The notes under the pieces are model-generated. The model had not been told where the DNA came from, did no database searches, and worked only from the letters and a program-made list of their open reading frames with translations. From assembly GCF_009695585.1 (NCBI RefSeq), contig NZ_VUNR01000011.1, positions 1-64,000 of the forward strand: 64,000 nt of DNA, given 5' to 3'. Shown one piece after another: positions 26,403 to 35,369 of this stretch (position 1 is the first letter of the stretch; the number at the start of each line of letters is the position of its first letter). This DNA comes from Anaerovibrio slackiae. Its GTDB lineage: Bacteria > Bacillota > Negativicutes > Selenomonadales > Selenomonadaceae. A program made the position numbers and the translations under genes.

Positions 26403-28172
26403 ATGTTAAAGAAGATACTCAAAAATATCAAGAAAACGATGGTTGTTTCTAGTGCAGCGTTAATGCTGTTTTCTCCTTTGACAGAAGCAACCAGCCTCAA
26501 GGATTATCCGAGGGTAGCAATCATGAATTTTGGCAATAAAGCTATTACCAGTAGGGGCTTTAGAGATCAGGATTTTGCTATGGCAACAGAATATGCCATT
26601 TATCAGCTGTCCGCTTCAGGCTGGTTTGACCTGATTGACTATGAGCAGCTGAATACTATTGCGCAGATGCACAATATTAATAACTCCGGTCTGGTAGACC
26701 CTGGAACTATTGTAGCAATGGGACAGTTTGCCGGGGCAGAGTACATGATCGTAGGCAATGTGACTGGCTTGACCTTAAAGGAAAATGGTGTCAATCTTCA
26801 GGCCAAAGGGGCAAAAGCCGGTGTAGGAGAACATGTGGTTAATGCCAATGTGACAGTCCGTATTGTGGACATCAAGACAGGAAGAATCATGGGAGCTGGC
26901 ATGGGCAGGGGCAGCTCTACCAGCACCAATATAGAAATCGGCTTTATCAAAGACAAATGGGTGGAAAGAGCCACCAAGCGTTATGTGAACAATGATGTAG
27001 CCACCACAGTAATTGATGAAGTCGACAATAGAACAAAGAATAAAAATACCTCTGACGAATACAATGATGTTCATACCTATGATGAAAATTATGGCAATCA
27101 GGGCAATCAGAATGGCTCCAGCGAAGCTAATTTCGGTGCCAGTGAGAGGGAAAATGCCCAGAGTGGCAGTTTTGAGAAAAGCAGTGGTAGCTATAACAGT
27201 GAATTCAATGCCGGTAGTGACAGCAGGTCGGAGGCAAATGCAAATTCCAGTGCCTCAGCTGACAGAAATCTGAATGATACATCCAGCTCTTCAAATCGGC
27301 ATGGAGAAAATGCCCATCAGGATTTTGATGAAAACTATAATTATAACAGGGATATCACCGATAGTTCCCAGAATGGCGGCTCTTCAAGCAGCAATCGTAA
27401 TGTAGATGTGGATAGGTATCAGGGCGGTTCTGAGATAGGTTGGGACGGACATCTGACAGATGGAAGCCGTACCACTCAATACAATGATGGCAGGCATTAT
27501 GGTGACATGATATACGATGAGGCACATGGTAATTCTAGGGCATATTCTGACGTATATAGATATGATTCCAATGAAAACGCAAATTCATCCTATAATAATA
27601 ATTCAAACAGAAGGTATGATGATGATATAAATAGTGAGAAACATCAGGATTCTAACCAGACTTCCAGCGGCTTTAGTGATTCTGAAAGCTCACGAAATAT
27701 GGATGACAGCTTTAAGGCGGAATCTAATTCCCACGCTGATGTTAGCAGTACCAACAGGACATTTGCCAATGCCAATGGTGAGCATGAAAATCAGGCAAGC
27801 AGTGGCAGCAGCTCATCTTATGGCAACGACTATAACGAGCATAGCGATGACAAATATAATGACAATCAGTCATATAATGAAAATTACAATTCCAAGGATA
27901 ATCAGTCAGGAAGCAGTAGTTCCAACGTGACAACCAAAGATAACAATACCTTCAATTCCAAGGTAACTGATACTGTTAACGGAGACAGAACTGTTTATAC
28001 CTATGTTAAAGAGCAGGATGTATATTCTATTACCATAGGTACGCAGCAGGTTTCTGAAATTCAGGTATTGAATGCTATCAGCAAGGCAATCCGGGATGCT
28101 TTCTATGGCAAGACAGGTCTATTGACAGTATTAAATGACGGCAAGCAATTAAAAATCAAAACAGGATTTTGA
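26403..28172 (+). CDS. CsgG-family protein with a ~320-residue Ser/Asn/Gly-rich extension
   Basis: The 589-residue protein starts with a basic N terminus and hydrophobic signal (about 12-28). A CsgG domain follows (PRVAIMNFGNKAI near 36, DLIDYEQLNTIAQM, GAEYMIVGNVTGL, VRIVDIKTGRIMGAG), the fold that makes outer-membrane export pores for curli. Unlike CsgG it has no clear lipobox, and from about 205 to 525 carries a low-complexity region rich in Ser, Asn, Gly, Asp and Tyr, then a conserved-looking final 60 residues (VYTYVKEQDVYSITIG, LNAISKAIRDAFYGK). ATG 26403 is chosen over GTG 26394 because of AAGGA spacing. The extension could be a surface-exposed or fibre-like part. Confidence 0.8.
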   Translation: MLKKILKNIKKTMVVSSAALMLFSPLTEATSLKDYPRVAIMNFGNKAITSRGFRDQDFAMATEYAIYQLSASGWFDLIDYEQLNTIAQMHNINNSGLVDPGTIVAMGQFAGAEYMIVGNVTGLTLKENGVNLQAKGAKAGVGEHVVNANVTVRIVDIKTGRIMGAGMGRGSSTSTNIEIGFIKDKWVERATKRYVNNDVATTVIDEVDNRTKNKNTSDEYNDVHTYDENYGNQGNQNGSSEANFGASERENAQSGSFEKSSGSYNSEFNAGSDSRSEANANSSASADRNLNDTSSSSNRHGENAHQDFDENYNYNRDITDSSQNGGSSSSNRNVDVDRYQGGSEIGWDGHLTDGSRTTQYNDGRHYGDMIYDEAHGNSRAYSDVYRYDSNENANSSYNNNSNRRYDDDINSEKHQDSNQTSSGFSDSESSRNMDDSFKAESNSHADVSSTNRTFANANGEHENQASSGSSSSYGNDYNEHSDDKYNDNQSYNENYNSKDNQSGSSSSNVTTKDNNTFNSKVTDTVNGDRTVYTYVKEQDVYSITIGTQQVSEIQVLNAISKAIRDAFYGKTGLLTVLNDGKQLKIKTGF

Positions 28173-28191
28173 TTAAGGTCGGTACTGATTA

Positions 28192-28240
28192 TGCTATAGC
28201 AATGTCACTTCCGTTTTGGCATTGCTATAGCAGTTTCTTT
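28192..28240 (+). terminator. Terminator after the CsgG-extension gene
   Basis: TGCTATAGCAATG (28192-28204) and CATTGCTATAGCA (28220-28232) are perfect complements, followed by GTTTCTTT. Confidence 0.75.
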
Positions 28241-28299
28241 GATATTTAGGTAAATTTTGTTTTCGTATGTGTGTGATGTTTGCATAAAGGGTGAGAGTT

Positions 28300-29880
28300 A
28301 TGTTGAATAATAAGAAGTTAGTCAAGTTTGTCGCATTGGCCTCGGCTGCTGCTTTTGGGGTGACGATTCCTGCAATTACTGATGCGAGTAGTACACGCAG
28401 TTCGGAGGCTAGAATACAGCATGAACGTCCGGCCAGGCCTTCACGTGACGAGGTAGGAAAAACAGGGCAAAATAGAACGGAACGTCAGCCACGTGAGGTC
28501 AGGCATGAGCAGGAAAGAACCGATGAGAGAGAACATGCTACTCATAGGGAGGAAAGCCGTGATTCGTTCTATGAGGTAAATAGACAGGAAAATATCAAGG
28601 AAGTGAATAAAGAGAATAAAGTAGAGGATGAGTACAACAGGGAGTCAGCTAATCGCAAAGATACTGATACAGTTATATATTCCAGGGATGACGAGGACGA
28701 TAAGCAGGATATCAATATTACCATTAACAATAATGTCAATGTGGACAATGATGTTAATAATGATGTCAATAACAATGTTGAAAATAATGTTGATAACAGA
28801 GTAGATAACGATGTAAATAACGAAAATACAAATAACAATCTTAACAGTAATGAAAATGATGTGAGAAACGAAAATAATAATATTAACACAAACAAAAATA
28901 CTAATAATAATGACAACGATAACACCAATAGTAATACCAATATCAATGATAACGATAATACCAATAGCAATGACAATGATATTACTAACAATGACAATAA
29001 TGGAGGAAGCACCCCGTCGAAAAAAGATGAGGTTGTCTATAGCAATAAAATCTTAGGCGATGTTAATTCGGATGGCAAAGTGACCCAGGCAGATGCCGAA
29101 TTGTTGGTTGATTACATCGGCGAAAAGATTGCTTGTGAGGATTTGGATTTAAGTGTTGCTGATGTAAATAAGGATAATACTATCAATATAATGGATGCTG
29201 TTAATATCCTTAATTATGTAAAAGGAAAAGATTGTTCTCCGGGCATAGGTGAGAGGATTCCTATAAATGATTTTATTATCGTAGAAGAGAATCCTTTTGC
29301 TGGTATGACATTATATAAGCCTGTAATATATCTATATCCGACTAAGAAGACAAATGTATTTGTTAATTTAGATTTTGATGGTACTTTTACTTGTACCTAT
29401 CCGAAGATAAATGATGGATGGAAGGTAGTTGCTGAGCCTGATGGCACCCTGACCGATAACAATGGTAGAAAATATAGTTACCTATTTTGGGAAGGTGATA
29501 CCAAGGTGCCGATGGAATTTAATGAGGGATTTTGTGTATCAGGCAAGGATACAGAGGCATTTTTGCTGGAGAAGTTAGCTTATCTGGGGCTTAATGATAA
29601 GGAGATTAACGATTTTATGGTATTCTGGCTGCCTCGTATGCAGGAGAATCCATATAATGTGATTTCCTTTCAGACGGATAATTATCTTAAGGCTGCACAG
29701 CTTGAGGTTTCGCCACGACCTGATACGATGATTAGAGTTTTCATGGCATGGAAGAAAGCTGATAATTTCGTAGATATCAAGGAACAAAAATTAGCAAAAA
29801 CTCAGCGCAAAGGCTTTGCTCTGGTAGAATGGGGCGGTACTGAGGTAATGGATGGCACAAAGAATTATCTTATCCAGTAG
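28300..29880 (+). CDS. Secreted protein with Asn/Asp-rich linker, dockerin-type repeat and PVIYLYP domain
   Basis: The 526-residue protein has a signal peptide (hydrophobic about 9-26), a charged Arg/Glu region, a nearly pure Asn/Asp/Thr/Val stretch (about 140-235), then a dockerin-like pair of calcium-binding loops (GDVNSDGKVTQADAELLVDY near 252 and DVNKDNTINIMDAVNILNY near 288). The C-terminal domain begins KPVIYLYPTKKTNVFVNL near 341 and includes a YLFWEGD segment. I have seen this KPVIYLYP type of domain in many secreted bacterial proteins but its function is not known to me. No cohesin is visible in this window. ATG 28300 follows AAGGGTG. Confidence 0.8.
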   Translation: MLNNKKLVKFVALASAAAFGVTIPAITDASSTRSSEARIQHERPARPSRDEVGKTGQNRTERQPREVRHEQERTDEREHATHREESRDSFYEVNRQENIKEVNKENKVEDEYNRESANRKDTDTVIYSRDDEDDKQDINITINNNVNVDNDVNNDVNNNVENNVDNRVDNDVNNENTNNNLNSNENDVRNENNNINTNKNTNNNDNDNTNSNTNINDNDNTNSNDNDITNNDNNGGSTPSKKDEVVYSNKILGDVNSDGKVTQADAELLVDYIGEKIACEDLDLSVADVNKDNTINIMDAVNILNYVKGKDCSPGIGERIPINDFIIVEENPFAGMTLYKPVIYLYPTKKTNVFVNLDFDGTFTCTYPKINDGWKVVAEPDGTLTDNNGRKYSYLFWEGDTKVPMEFNEGFCVSGKDTEAFLLEKLAYLGLNDKEINDFMVFWLPRMQENPYNVISFQTDNYLKAAQLEVSPRPDTMIRVFMAWKKADNFVDIKEQKLAKTQRKGFALVEWGGTEVMDGTKNYLIQ

Positions 29881-29894
29881 TATAGGAGCTTGAT

Positions 29895-30542
29895 ATGAAA
29901 AAGATATGTCTTCTCATATGTTTATTGCTGATGATGAATGTGCCGTGTGCTTTGGCGAAAGAGCCTGTTCCAGTGGCCGTCATGGATTTTGCCTTGCCCC
30001 AAGGGATTTCTTCTACTGAATTGGCTGTAGATGGTAGTTATACCGGGGTAGGAGATTTCATCATCAAGGAGTTGCTAACAGATAAGCGATTTAATCTTGT
30101 TGATAAAGCTTTATATTCAGCGCAGCTGGTAGATGAAAATGTCAGGACTGTCGGCATCATTGACCAGGAATCTGCCAGAAAAATTGGCAAAATTATGAAT
30201 GTGCGCTATATCATTTACGGCAACGTTACTGAGCTTGGCAATGATACCAATGAAAACGGTATCATCGGAATAGGCGTTGACCTGCATAATGTAAAGGCAA
30301 AGGTTACCTTGCGGATGCTGGATGTACAGACAGGTGATATTTTGCTGGTGGTAAGTGGCGAAGGGAAATCTGAAAGTTCTAATGTGAAGGTAGGTGTTAA
30401 TAAAGACTATGGCCTGAAATTTGGAACCAGTCTGGTGTCAAGTATCAGTGCTTATAATGCAATACAAAAAGCTGCCGTTAATGTGATTAAAATTTTTAAG
30501 GAAAAATATTTAAAAATGGAGGAGTATCGTTATGAAAAATAA
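29895..30542 (+). CDS. Small CsgG-like exported protein (type a)
   Basis: The 215-residue protein has a signal peptide ending ALA (about 19-21) and a compact CsgG-like domain: VPVAVMDFALPQG, FNLVDKALYSAQLVDE, ARKIGKIMNVRYIIYGNVTE, RMLDVQTGDILLVVSGEG. It is closely similar to the gene at 36979. RBS TAGGAG. The end overlaps the beta-barrel gene by 11 bases, which suggests the two are coupled and may act together at the outer membrane. Confidence 0.78.
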   Translation: MKKICLLICLLLMMNVPCALAKEPVPVAVMDFALPQGISSTELAVDGSYTGVGDFIIKELLTDKRFNLVDKALYSAQLVDENVRTVGIIDQESARKIGKIMNVRYIIYGNVTELGNDTNENGIIGIGVDLHNVKAKVTLRMLDVQTGDILLVVSGEGKSESSNVKVGVNKDYGLKFGTSLVSSISAYNAIQKAAVNVIKIFKEKYLKMEEYRYEK

Positions 30543-31572
30543 TAATCGATATTGTAAAATAATTGTATTAGCTTTAGTGATTGAAACTTATGGTAATGTA
30601 ACAGAAGCAAGTCCTCATGTTGTCAATGACGGTTTGTCTGAATCTCAGTCTGAGAATCTGATGGAAGCACGTGCATCAGAAGTTTTTATGACCTACGATA
30701 AGGTGGATGTTGTTGATACGGCGTATCAGGCATCTAAGCATAGTTCGGCTCCAACTACCTTTGTAGAATATAGTTATGCTGATATTACAGAACAAGATGA
30801 TACCAAGCTTAGAGGAGCAAATGCATTATGGGGAATTGCTTCTACTATTGGTGGTGAAAAAGACCAAGCTAATACTTTGACGAGAGGTGTCTTTTTTGAG
30901 CATGGTGACAGTACTTTTTCTGGTGATGTGCATAATGCGCTAGGTAATATGTATGGAAATAGTAAAGGAAAAAAGAATGGGATTGGTGTCTTGATACGCA
31001 AGGTGATGTTTGATCGGCATTATTATGATGCTTATCTGCGTGCTGGTACATTGGAAACAGATTATAATGCTGTTGCAGATGGTATTGGTACTGTGAAGTA
31101 TAGTAATAGTGATATATATGTTAGTGGTAATTTAGGATATGGACAGTTTATTCAGCTTACGCCTAATTTACAAATGGATACCTATATTAAATATTTTTAT
31201 AACAGGATACCTAGCCATAGCACCACTGCCTATAATAATGATATATATGAAATGCCAATTAACTTTGATGTTTTTGAAAATCATCGTTTTCGTATTGGGA
31301 GCAAGTTTACATGGGACTATATGGAAAGCAATAATTATAAATGGTATGCTAATGTGGCTTTGGAACAGGAATTGTCAAATAGACAGAGTGGAAGCATTTA
31401 TGACTATAGAATCAGCAAGAGCAATGGTTCTAGCACTACAGGCGTTATTGAACTGTGCTATGAAAATAAATTTGGTGCCAATAATGCGTTCATGTTTACT
31501 GCCAAGGCTCAGGGCTATGTAGGTGACAGGCGTGGTCTGGGTGCTAGTGCTAATCTTAGTTTCAGCTTCTAA
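30532..31572 (+). CDS. Outer-membrane beta-barrel (autotransporter-barrel-like) protein
   Basis: The 346-residue protein has a short signal peptide (cleavage near TEA, about 25) and an about 270-residue domain of alternating aromatic/polar strands (GIGVLIRKVMFDRHYYDAYL, DIYVSGNLGYGQFIQL, FRIGSKFTWDYME, WYANVALEQEL), ending LSFSF with the terminal Phe required for BAM-dependent barrels. The pattern matches an autotransporter C-terminal barrel but there is almost no passenger. RBS TGGAGGAG. A terminator follows. Its presence shows a diderm envelope. Confidence 0.8.
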   Translation: MKNNNRYCKIIVLALVIETYGNVTEASPHVVNDGLSESQSENLMEARASEVFMTYDKVDVVDTAYQASKHSSAPTTFVEYSYADITEQDDTKLRGANALWGIASTIGGEKDQANTLTRGVFFEHGDSTFSGDVHNALGNMYGNSKGKKNGIGVLIRKVMFDRHYYDAYLRAGTLETDYNAVADGIGTVKYSNSDIYVSGNLGYGQFIQLTPNLQMDTYIKYFYNRIPSHSTTAYNNDIYEMPINFDVFENHRFRIGSKFTWDYMESNNYKWYANVALEQELSNRQSGSIYDYRISKSNGSSTTGVIELCYENKFGANNAFMFTAKAQGYVGDRRGLGASANLSFSF

Positions 31573-31618
31573 TTTGAGAAAGATAAGAATTTGCAGATTC
31601 GATTTCTCATGGTGATAT

Positions 31619-31658
31619 CAAGAGAGGTCGTCTGATAACAGGCGGCCTCTTGTTTTTT
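31619..31658 (+). terminator. Terminator between the barrel gene and the first tandem module
   Basis: CAAGAG-A-GGTCGTCTG pairs with CAGGCGGCCTCTTG, followed by TTTTTT. Confidence 0.85.
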
Positions 31659-31677
31659 AGAGGGGAATGAGTTTGTG

Positions 31678-32628
31678 ATGCAAAAGATTGCAAAAGTCTT
31701 TCTAGTGAGTATTATCTTGCTGATTAGCTGCCAAAGCATAAGCTTTGCGGAAAATCAGGCAGCGGATTATTATCGGTCTCTTTTGCAGAGTGGCAGGTTT
31801 TATTTACGATACACCTATAAGCCTTGTGATGACAAAGGCAAGTTTATAAAAGTACCTATTATAGGTGATTTTGAAACCAAACGTTATATTTATGCGTATG
31901 ATGGTGTACGTACAGGGACTGATGATTGGGATGGCAGGTTTGCCGGCAATACCAAGAAATATGCCAAGCCTTTCCGTTATATGAATGGCAATTATTACTT
32001 TATTGGCGGCTACAAGGAAAAAAAGGATGCCATGAGCCTGCTGCCGGGGCTGAATACGGCAGGGAAAAATTACAAGATGTTGAAGGCTATTATGATGACA
32101 GCCGAGGATTTTGCAACATTTGACATTAACAAGGCAGATGTCAAAAATAAAAATATAAAATGGGTAAAAGGGCTGAATTCAGCTCATGAAGCATTGCCAT
32201 TGCCAGAGGAACTTTCTGTTTTTTATGCGGATCCGTTGGCAAATAACAAATACCATGTTGAAATGCCACAATATGTGGAATCATCAGAAAAAACGATTAA
32301 GGGGAAAAATTACACATGTGATAGATACATAACTGTGTGTACAGATGATGCAGGGAATTTGATTGATGAGATTGCTTATGATTTGCTGTACCTGGATGGC
32401 AATTTGGCTATGAGCCGCAAGTATTCTGTGCAAAATGGCGAAATCATGAAGTCCGAGTGCAAGTATGAAGAAATTTCTGATAAAGTGACCAGGGCGGATG
32501 CAGGCAACACCCTGCCGATTGCAGTATATAGGATTGGTGGTGATGATATGGCGGCGCTCTTAAATGGGCAGAATGAAGTATTTGTGGAGGTAATTGATGC
32601 AACGGAGGCAGAAGATGCTAAGAGGTAG
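31678..32628 (+). CDS. Exported protein of the cluster-specific family, P1 (module 1)
   Basis: The 316-residue protein begins with a hydrophobic signal ending LISC (Cys18), a possible lipobox, with an alternative signal-peptidase I site at SFA. The mature start YYRSLLQSGRFYLRYTY is the shared hallmark of six proteins in this cluster. Near residue 215 a second shared element, YTCDRYITVC, precedes strands and a polar C terminus. The family is unknown to me; the overall layout (small strand-rich exported domain) recalls LolA-like carriers, but this is a guess. GTG 31675 is an alternative start. Confidence 0.65.
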   Translation: MQKIAKVFLVSIILLISCQSISFAENQAADYYRSLLQSGRFYLRYTYKPCDDKGKFIKVPIIGDFETKRYIYAYDGVRTGTDDWDGRFAGNTKKYAKPFRYMNGNYYFIGGYKEKKDAMSLLPGLNTAGKNYKMLKAIMMTAEDFATFDINKADVKNKNIKWVKGLNSAHEALPLPEELSVFYADPLANNKYHVEMPQYVESSEKTIKGKNYTCDRYITVCTDDAGNLIDEIAYDLLYLDGNLAMSRKYSVQNGEIMKSECKYEEISDKVTRADAGNTLPIAVYRIGGDDMAALLNGQNEVFVEVIDATEAEDAKR

Positions 32629-33448
32629 ATTGCACATTATGCTGCTGCTGTGTGCCGCATATTATATCTGTATTGTCACGGGTTGCAATGTAGAAGCAGC
32701 CAGGAGCGATATGTATAGAGATATGCTTCATACAGGCAGGTTCTGCCTGATTTACAGTAATCAGATCGAGGCAGAGGGTAATAATAAGGAATTGCGGATT
32801 TTTCAAAAAGAAAGATACAGTGATTACTTAGAGAAGAAGAATTTAGAGAAGCTGGTGAAGGGGAAGCCGGGCAAGCAGGTAATTGCCTCAGATGGAGAAA
32901 ATTTCTACCGGGAAAGTAATTATGGACATGTGTCAGAGTGCCAGTTGGAAAAGCAGGGCTTGCGGTACGTGTTCAGCATTTTGACCAAGCCTGATCAGGA
33001 AAAAGAGTTTTATGGTCAGGTTTCAGATGGCAAGGGGGGATATATATTACAAAAGAATAAAATCACTGAACAGCCGTTAATGAACAATACCGCTTATAAA
33101 AGATATTTTCTGGATAATATCATGGATTACTTGTTGAGTCCTATTTTGCCTGATAATAAAAAAAGAAAGGATTTGCCTGGATTCCAGCTGGTAGGCGAAG
33201 GGCTGGTAGAGGGGGACTTGTATTATGAGGACTATATCTGCCATGCGCAAAATCATTGGGACATTATGCGTTATTATTTTAGGCAGAATGATTTTGTGCA
33301 AATCGCAGAGGTAAAATATGACTTTATGCCTGATGGCAGCATAAAAAACTATAAAAAAACCAATGTTAATATAGATAAGTTTACTGGTGCTCCTGCTGAA
33401 GCTGATTTTGCAGTACCGGCAGCATTGGTTCATAAGCAAAATCAGTAA
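32615..33448 (+). CDS. Probable lipoprotein of the cluster-specific family, P2 (module 1)
   Basis: The 277-residue protein has a good lipobox, VTGC (Cys24), and the mature start MYRDMLHTGRFCLIYSN. The C-terminal half shows the family pattern YYEDYICHAQNHWDIMRYYF followed by a strand and INIDKFTG-type end (here VNIDKFTGAP). Start ATG 32615 follows CGGAGGC and overlaps P1. Function unknown. Confidence 0.68.
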   Translation: MLRGRLHIMLLLCAAYYICIVTGCNVEAARSDMYRDMLHTGRFCLIYSNQIEAEGNNKELRIFQKERYSDYLEKKNLEKLVKGKPGKQVIASDGENFYRESNYGHVSECQLEKQGLRYVFSILTKPDQEKEFYGQVSDGKGGYILQKNKITEQPLMNNTAYKRYFLDNIMDYLLSPILPDNKKRKDLPGFQLVGEGLVEGDLYYEDYICHAQNHWDIMRYYFRQNDFVQIAEVKYDFMPDGSIKNYKKTNVNIDKFTGAPAEADFAVPAALVHKQNQ

Positions 33449-33519
33449 AGAAATCAGCAGAGAGTAGCAAATCAGTTAAGGCAGTAAAAGCGTGAGCAGA
33501 GAATGGCAGGCGGAGTAAG

Positions 33520-34302
33520 ATGAAGAAAAACAAATTATGTAAAGTATATTGTCAGATTGCTGTATTTTTGGCTGTCCAGCTGCTAGCAAACTTTGCTTAT
33601 GCAGTTACCGGGGAGGCCGGTACGGCAGGCAGAAGCAGCTGTATCTTGCTGAAATTTGACAATGTAACCAAGTACAAGAAAATCCAGGTAGAGGAGCCTT
33701 TATCTGATTTGGTTTTAGAGAGACTGATGGACAGCAAACGCCTGGTCATGAAGGAACGTTATACCATACCCCAGAGCATGAGGCGGCAGCTTTATGAAGC
33801 TGAAGTGCAGGAATTAGCTGCCATGCATCCTTTGATTGAGCAGGGATTTTTGGGAGGATTTTTTGAAAGTCCTGTGTTCAAGGGGGGAGCGGCTGCCTCT
33901 CTTGCTACAGCGCAAGCCGGGCAATTTATCCGGCCGGATATTATGAGCCGCATTGGCAGGGAAAATGCAGCTGAGTACATTATTCATGGCACGATAACAA
34001 ATATGAGCAGTGACATATCGTCTGATAGATATTTTGTATCGTACATCGGCAATATTAATTCGCAAAAAAATGCTATCGGTATAGAGTGCGAATTGCGAGT
34101 CATTAAAGCAGCAACAGGAGAAGTGCTCTGGTGCAAAAGGGCTGTGGGAATTTCTAAAGATAGCGGTGTAAGTGCTAAAAATATCAAAGTGGGGACATTT
34201 GCCAACAATACGATGATTTTCAATTATGCCTTGGAAAATGCAGCGGCAAATATTGTAAATTTATTGTTTAAGGATATAGAGGGTGGTGTAATAGAGTTAT
34301 AA
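33520..34302 (+). CDS. CsgG-like exported protein (type b), module 1
   Basis: The 260-residue protein has a signal peptide (about 10-28) and a divergent CsgG-like domain: CILLKFDNVTKYKK, LSDLVLERLMDSKRLVMKE, MSRIGRENAAEYIIHGTI and LRVIKAATGEVLWCKRA. Three paralogues (33520, 36185, 39283) each close a three-gene module. No lipobox is seen. It probably forms or lines an oligomeric envelope complex as CsgG does; this is inference from family resemblance. Confidence 0.72.
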   Translation: MKKNKLCKVYCQIAVFLAVQLLANFAYAVTGEAGTAGRSSCILLKFDNVTKYKKIQVEEPLSDLVLERLMDSKRLVMKERYTIPQSMRRQLYEAEVQELAAMHPLIEQGFLGGFFESPVFKGGAAASLATAQAGQFIRPDIMSRIGRENAAEYIIHGTITNMSSDISSDRYFVSYIGNINSQKNAIGIECELRVIKAATGEVLWCKRAVGISKDSGVSAKNIKVGTFANNTMIFNYALENAAANIVNLLFKDIEGGVIEL

Positions 34303-34396
34303 GTCAAAATCTATTGGCAATGTTGTTTTATATGGCTAATTGTATAGAAGGGTTAATGGTGTATTTTGTTATAGGTAATGAAAGTGAGGAATATTT

Positions 34397-35359
34397 ATGA
34401 GGATGGGAAAGAAGATAGCGGCAGTATTGGCATTTAATATGCTACTATCTGCTGGTAATGCACTTGCGGAGCAGCCTGCTGCTGAAAAGTACAGGGCTAT
34501 GTTTCAAAATGGTACTTTTTATGTAGAGTACGGACCTAAGGGTTGGGGCATGCGTGATTATGTGGTGGCACAGAATGGTGTGCGCATGTCGGGATACAAG
34601 CTGGAAAAGTTATTTGGCACAACTACCTATCCAGCGTATAGGTATGACAACGGCAAATATTATCAATTTTGTAATAAGGGAACTGTTAAGCGGCAGATGG
34701 AGATAGCAAATCAGAATTATCATGCATATACGCATTATGAGTCTTATCAGGATTCCGTGGGGCTGGATAATTCTTTTAGTGCTGGTAGAAGAACCGTTAG
34801 TTCTGTAGGAGCAGGTGGTTTTTTTGGTGGTGGTATATATGGGCAGCATAATGATTTGCCGAAAAACACTACAGGCAAAGTGTTAGATGAAAGCCAGATG
34901 AATAATCCAGCCTTGGATCCTGATGCGCATTGGGAATTGGTGAAATCGCATTTGTCTCTGCCAAGTTCTTTGAAGATTTTTGCTTGGAATGATAAGTATA
35001 TGAGCAAGGAATATGGAGAAACTGAGCCTAGCTTTGTGGAGAGTGGACAGGTTGAAGATGATGGAAAATCTTATGTATGTGACAAATATGTATCTCCGCT
35101 GAAGGATAGCAATGGCAAGGTTAAAGCCGAGATGCATTATACTGCCATATATGATGATAAGGGCAATTTGCGGAAAATTACTAAAATATGCCGTATTGCC
35201 GGTAAAGATATCCCTATAGATGAATTGGAAGTTGTGACTATTACTGATATTTTGCCGGAAAAAGCTATTAATATGCCAAAAAGTAAAATTTATGCTGCAG
35301 ACACTGGCAGTATTACGGATTTAATAAAAAAGCAAATTTTGGTGGAAGATAATAAGTAG
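34397..35359 (+). CDS. Exported protein of the cluster-specific family, P3 (module 2)
   Basis: The 320-residue protein has a signal peptide cleaved near NALA (23-26) and the mature start KYRAMFQNGTFYVEYGP. It contains a Gly/Phe stretch (GAGGFFGGGIYG) that also occurs in P4, then SYVCDKYVSPL, the shared Cys-x2-Tyr element, near 240. No lipobox, unlike P1 and P2. About 95 bases separate it from module 1, enough for a promoter. Confidence 0.65.
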   Translation: MRMGKKIAAVLAFNMLLSAGNALAEQPAAEKYRAMFQNGTFYVEYGPKGWGMRDYVVAQNGVRMSGYKLEKLFGTTTYPAYRYDNGKYYQFCNKGTVKRQMEIANQNYHAYTHYESYQDSVGLDNSFSAGRRTVSSVGAGGFFGGGIYGQHNDLPKNTTGKVLDESQMNNPALDPDAHWELVKSHLSLPSSLKIFAWNDKYMSKEYGETEPSFVESGQVEDDGKSYVCDKYVSPLKDSNGKVKAEMHYTAIYDDKGNLRKITKICRIAGKDIPIDELEVVTITDILPEKAINMPKSKIYAADTGSITDLIKKQILVEDNK

Positions 35360-35369
35360 GTGATTGGAA

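Noticed and set aside
28569-29012. 147-codon Leu/Ser-rich frame on the minus strand
   Set aside because: Produced by the antisense of Asn/Asp codon repeats in the dockerin protein.
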